The notes under the pieces are model-generated. The model had not been told where the DNA came from and made no database searches. It saw nothing but the letters and a program-made list of their open reading frames with translations. A stretch of 64,000 nt of DNA, from assembly GCA_017938315.1 (NCBI GenBank), contig JAGBBV010000020.1:186001-250000 (forward strand), given 5' to 3'. Source of the stretch: Lachnospiraceae bacterium. Lineage in GTDB: Bacteria > Bacillota > Clostridia > Lachnospirales > Lachnospiraceae. Position 1 is the first letter of the stretch. Each line of letters opens with the position of its first letter. Of this stretch, positions 61,849 through 64,000 are shown in pieces. A program made the translations under genes and the position numbers.

Positions 61849-64000
61849 TTAACTTCTCAGTTCTGCTCCACAATTTTTATTTAACTGTTTTAATATCTTC
61901 TTTACAAAAGCATCCACGGACTCTGTGGTAAATGCTTCTTCCTTAGGAGTAAATACTACAGTAAATGCCATACTCTTCTTATCAGCTGCCACCTGCTCAC
62001 CTTCATAAATATCGAACAGGGAAATCTTTGTGATATACTTACAGGCTTCTTTCATCACCGCTTCAATTTCGCCGCAGGTAGTTTCCTTAGATACCACAAG
62101 TGCCAAGTCTCTCTGTTCTTCAGGAAACTTGGGAAGAGGTGTAAATACCGGTTTCTTTCCATACCACTTAGAGAGTACTTTTAAATCAAGTTCCATTAAA
62201 TATACAGGTACACGAAGGTCACAATCATCAGCAATATCATATGCCAGTTTGCCAAAATAACCTACTTCAATCCCTTCGCAAAGCACACGTGCTGTCTGAT
62301 AAGGATGTAAGAATGTATTGCTCATTGCTTCATAAGTAAAGCTTATCTGTAGTGTTTCCGCAACCTTTTCGGCAATTCCTTTCATAGTATAGAAGGATTC
62401 CTTTTCACCGAAAATACCCACGCAAAGTCTTGCTTTTTCATCAGGATATCGGGTGAGCGGCAGTTCATAAGGTAAAAATACATTACCGATTTCAAAGATT
62501 CTGCCTTCCATATTTCCTTTCTTCTGATTACGCACAATTGCATTTATCATAGAAGCCGCAAGCGTTGTTCTCATCAGGGAAAGTTCTTCACTGATAGGAT
62601 TCATAATTCTGATTGCTTTTCGCTCCGGTGCATCCTCAGGCAAACGGAGTAAATCAAGGTCTGAAGGTGAGAAGAAGGAGTAATGAATACCTTCATAAGC
62701 ACCTACACTGCAAAGGGCATTCTTTAATCTAAGTTCACTCTTCTGTTCCAAGTTAAGTCCGCCGATAGTCACCTGGGCTGACGGCATAAATGCAGGCACT
62801 ACATGTTCATAACCATACATACGGATTACTTCTTCTGCCACATCCTGATAGGTCACAATATCTTCACGGTAAGCAGGCACTGATAATGTCAGTACATCTC
62901 CGTCGATGGACGGATTCAGTGCCAGATTCTTCATAATCTTCACGATTTCATCATTGGGCACCACAATGCCAAGACAATTATTTACTTTTTCTATACTAAC
63001 CTTTACTTCTCTTGGCTCCACACTATTTCCTGTATTTACATCCGCATGGGTGCATCCAACTTTACCACAACCCAACTCCTCAATTAAGTGAAGGGCACGT
63101 TTTAATGCCATAACGGTGGCATATTCATCCACACCTTTTTCATAACGGGCGCTGGAATCAGAACGTTTTCCTAATGCTCTTGATGTTCTTCTGATATTAT
63201 CACGGGCAAATTTTGCTGATTCAAACAATACCGCACTTGTAGTTTCGCGTATTTCAGAGTTCAGTCCGCCCATAACACCGGCAAGGGCAACAGGTTTTAC
63301 ACCGTCACAAATCACCATATTGGCATCCGTAAGAGTCAGTTCCTGTTCATCCAGTGTCGTAATCTTTTCTCCATTTGCTGCACGTCTTACATGAATAGCA
63401 TTTCCTTCTAATGTAGAAAGATCAAACGCATGCATAGGCTGTCCCAATTCTTTTAAAATATAATTGGTAATATCTACCACATTGGAAATTGCATCAATTC
63501 CCACAAGTGCAAGTCTTCTTTTCATCCACAAAGGAGACTCTCCGATGGTAACATCTGTCACATAGTGTGCACTGTATCTGGGACATAAATCAGGACAGTC
63601 TACAGTTACTTTAAATCCGGGGATTTCTGCATCTGTTTCTGTATAACTTAAATCAGGCATCTTCAATTCTTTTTCAAGAACTGCCGCAACTTCTCTTGCA
63701 ATACCGAAAATGCTCTGACAATCAGGACGGTTTGCTGTGATTGCAATATCAAAAATCCAATCATCCAGTCCCAGCATGGGTTTTACATCTGCACCCTCCT
63801 GTGCATCTTCAGGAAGAACAAGCAGTCCGTTATAGCCTGCACCGGGATACATATTTTCACTGACACCAAGCTCCACTCCTGAACAGAGCATACCATGAGA
63901 CTCGTATCCGCGGAGTTTTCCTTTTCCAATAGTCATAACACCTTCTACTGTCTTATGATCTTTTGCAGTAGCATAAACTGTTGCACCAACCAATGCCACG
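61849..64000 (-). CDS. pheT: Phenylalanine-tRNA ligase beta subunit, N-terminus outside the window
   Basis: The frame is open to the window edge at 64000; the 5' end, probably some 80-90 residues, is missing. The fragment runs through the rest of the tRNA-binding OB fold (GKLRGYESHGMLCSGVELGVS), the B1-B5 domains (DWIFDIAITANRPDCQSIFGIAREVA) with DITNYILKELGQPMHAFD and SSARYEKGVDEY, the catalytic-like core and the anticodon-binding-fold C-terminus (VSKETTCGEIEAVMKEACKYIT). It pairs with pheS, which should lie beyond the window, and continues downstream into apeB. Confidence 0.97.
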   Translation of the reverse strand, partial: VALVGATVYATAKDHKTVEGVMTIGKGKLRGYESHGMLCSGVELGVSENMYPGAGYNGLLVLPEDAQEGADVKPMLGLDDWIFDIAITANRPDCQSIFGIAREVAAVLEKELKMPDLSYTETDAEIPGFKVTVDCPDLCPRYSAHYVTDVTIGESPLWMKRRLALVGIDAISNVVDITNYILKELGQPMHAFDLSTLEGNAIHVRRAANGEKITTLDEQELTLTDANMVICDGVKPVALAGVMGGLNSEIRETTSAVLFESAKFARDNIRRTSRALGKRSDSSARYEKGVDEYATVMALKRALHLIEELGCGKVGCTHADVNTGNSVEPREVKVSIEKVNNCLGIVVPNDEIVKIMKNLALNPSIDGDVLTLSVPAYREDIVTYQDVAEEVIRMYGYEHVVPAFMPSAQVTIGGLNLEQKSELRLKNALCSVGAYEGIHYSFFSPSDLDLLRLPEDAPERKAIRIMNPISEELSLMRTTLAASMINAIVRNQKKGNMEGRIFEIGNVFLPYELPLTRYPDEKARLCVGIFGEKESFYTMKGIAEKVAETLQISFTYEAMSNTFLHPYQTARVLCEGIEVGYFGKLAYDIADDCDLRVPVYLMELDLKVLSKWYGKKPVFTPLPKFPEEQRDLALVVSKETTCGEIEAVMKEACKYITKISLFDIYEGEQVAADKKSMAFTVVFTPKEEAFTTESVDAFVKKILKQLNKNCGAELRS

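Noticed and set aside
1..64000. tRNA, rRNA, CRISPR arrays or prophage
   Set aside because: No cloverleaf-like tRNA, rRNA segment, regularly spaced repeats or phage structural genes were noticed on either strand. This was a visual search only.

Overview
This 64 kb window is an AT-rich chromosomal segment of a spore-forming Clostridia bacterium, most likely a member of the Lachnospiraceae. That assignment is inferred from gene content: sporulation genes in the Firmicutes yqfC-yqfD-phoH-ybeY order, a CotJC/Mn-catalase C-terminus, Rex, an FtsK/SpoIIIE translocase, NfnAB, formate-THF ligase, a Re-citrate synthase, a class B sortase with BspA-type surface proteins, and a chorion-like high-cysteine protein. 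No species assignment is possible from sequence alone. I see no tRNA, rRNA, CRISPR array, insertion sequence, prophage or attachment site. No gene-free stretch exceeds 300 bases; the longest is 49988-50251, which holds one doubtful 60-codon frame and a terminator.

Layout. 1-186: end of a cotJC-like gene, converging on proA. 244-15348 (minus): a long run with proA, 5-formyl-THF cyclo-ligase, two FAD flavoproteins, a BofC-like protein, a SpoVB-like flippase, ybeY, a short 7TM-HD protein whose HD dyad is HK, phoH, yqfD, yqfC, pyrimidine-nucleoside phosphorylase, rlmH, a zinc-ribbon membrane protein and a MORN protein. 15461-24544 (minus): a transcription unit bounded by a strong promoter and a terminator, ftsK-fhs-folD-(zinc ribbon/TPR protein)-nfnA-nfnB, which puts C1-folate metabolism next to ferredoxin/NADPH electron bifurcation. 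24544-29008 (minus): tepA-like ClpP protease, a 62-residue protein, O-acetylhomoserine sulfhydrylase, yebC and a CNNM/CBS transporter. 29021-33499 (minus): mazF without an antitoxin gene, alr, nnr, a coiled-coil protein and rex. Rex is divergent from an ABC-F ATPase (33652-35568, plus) over a palindromic promoter region.

35584-39018 (minus) is a compact operon for the oxidative citrate branch, Re-citrate synthase, GntR/FCD regulator and isocitrate dehydrogenase, with a perfect ATTGTATACAAT palindrome covering its -10 box. 39010-48940 (minus) is a cell-surface cassette: class B sortase, a 1659-residue and an 898-residue BspA-like leucine-rich-repeat protein ending in PxTG sorting signals, then an S8 peptidase without a signal peptide whose ribosome binding site lies in the 3' arm of a hairpin. 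49004-52358 is an accessory stretch: an Rpn-type nuclease, DUF2752 and DUF4190 membrane proteins, and a three-gene plus-strand locus (Cys/Gly-rich 79 aa, Met-rich 158 aa, 90 aa) behind promoter-like sequences that resemble mother-cell sigma-K and sigma-E sites. 52371-64000 returns to housekeeping genes: leuS, an EF-G paralogue, tyrA with an ACT domain, and a minus-strand run pheT (cut by the window edge)-apeB-queA-PilZ-vanZ.

Many genes overlap by 1-30 bases or abut, so most of the minus strand is probably read as a few long operons. The promoters listed are pattern matches made by eye and have no experimental support here.
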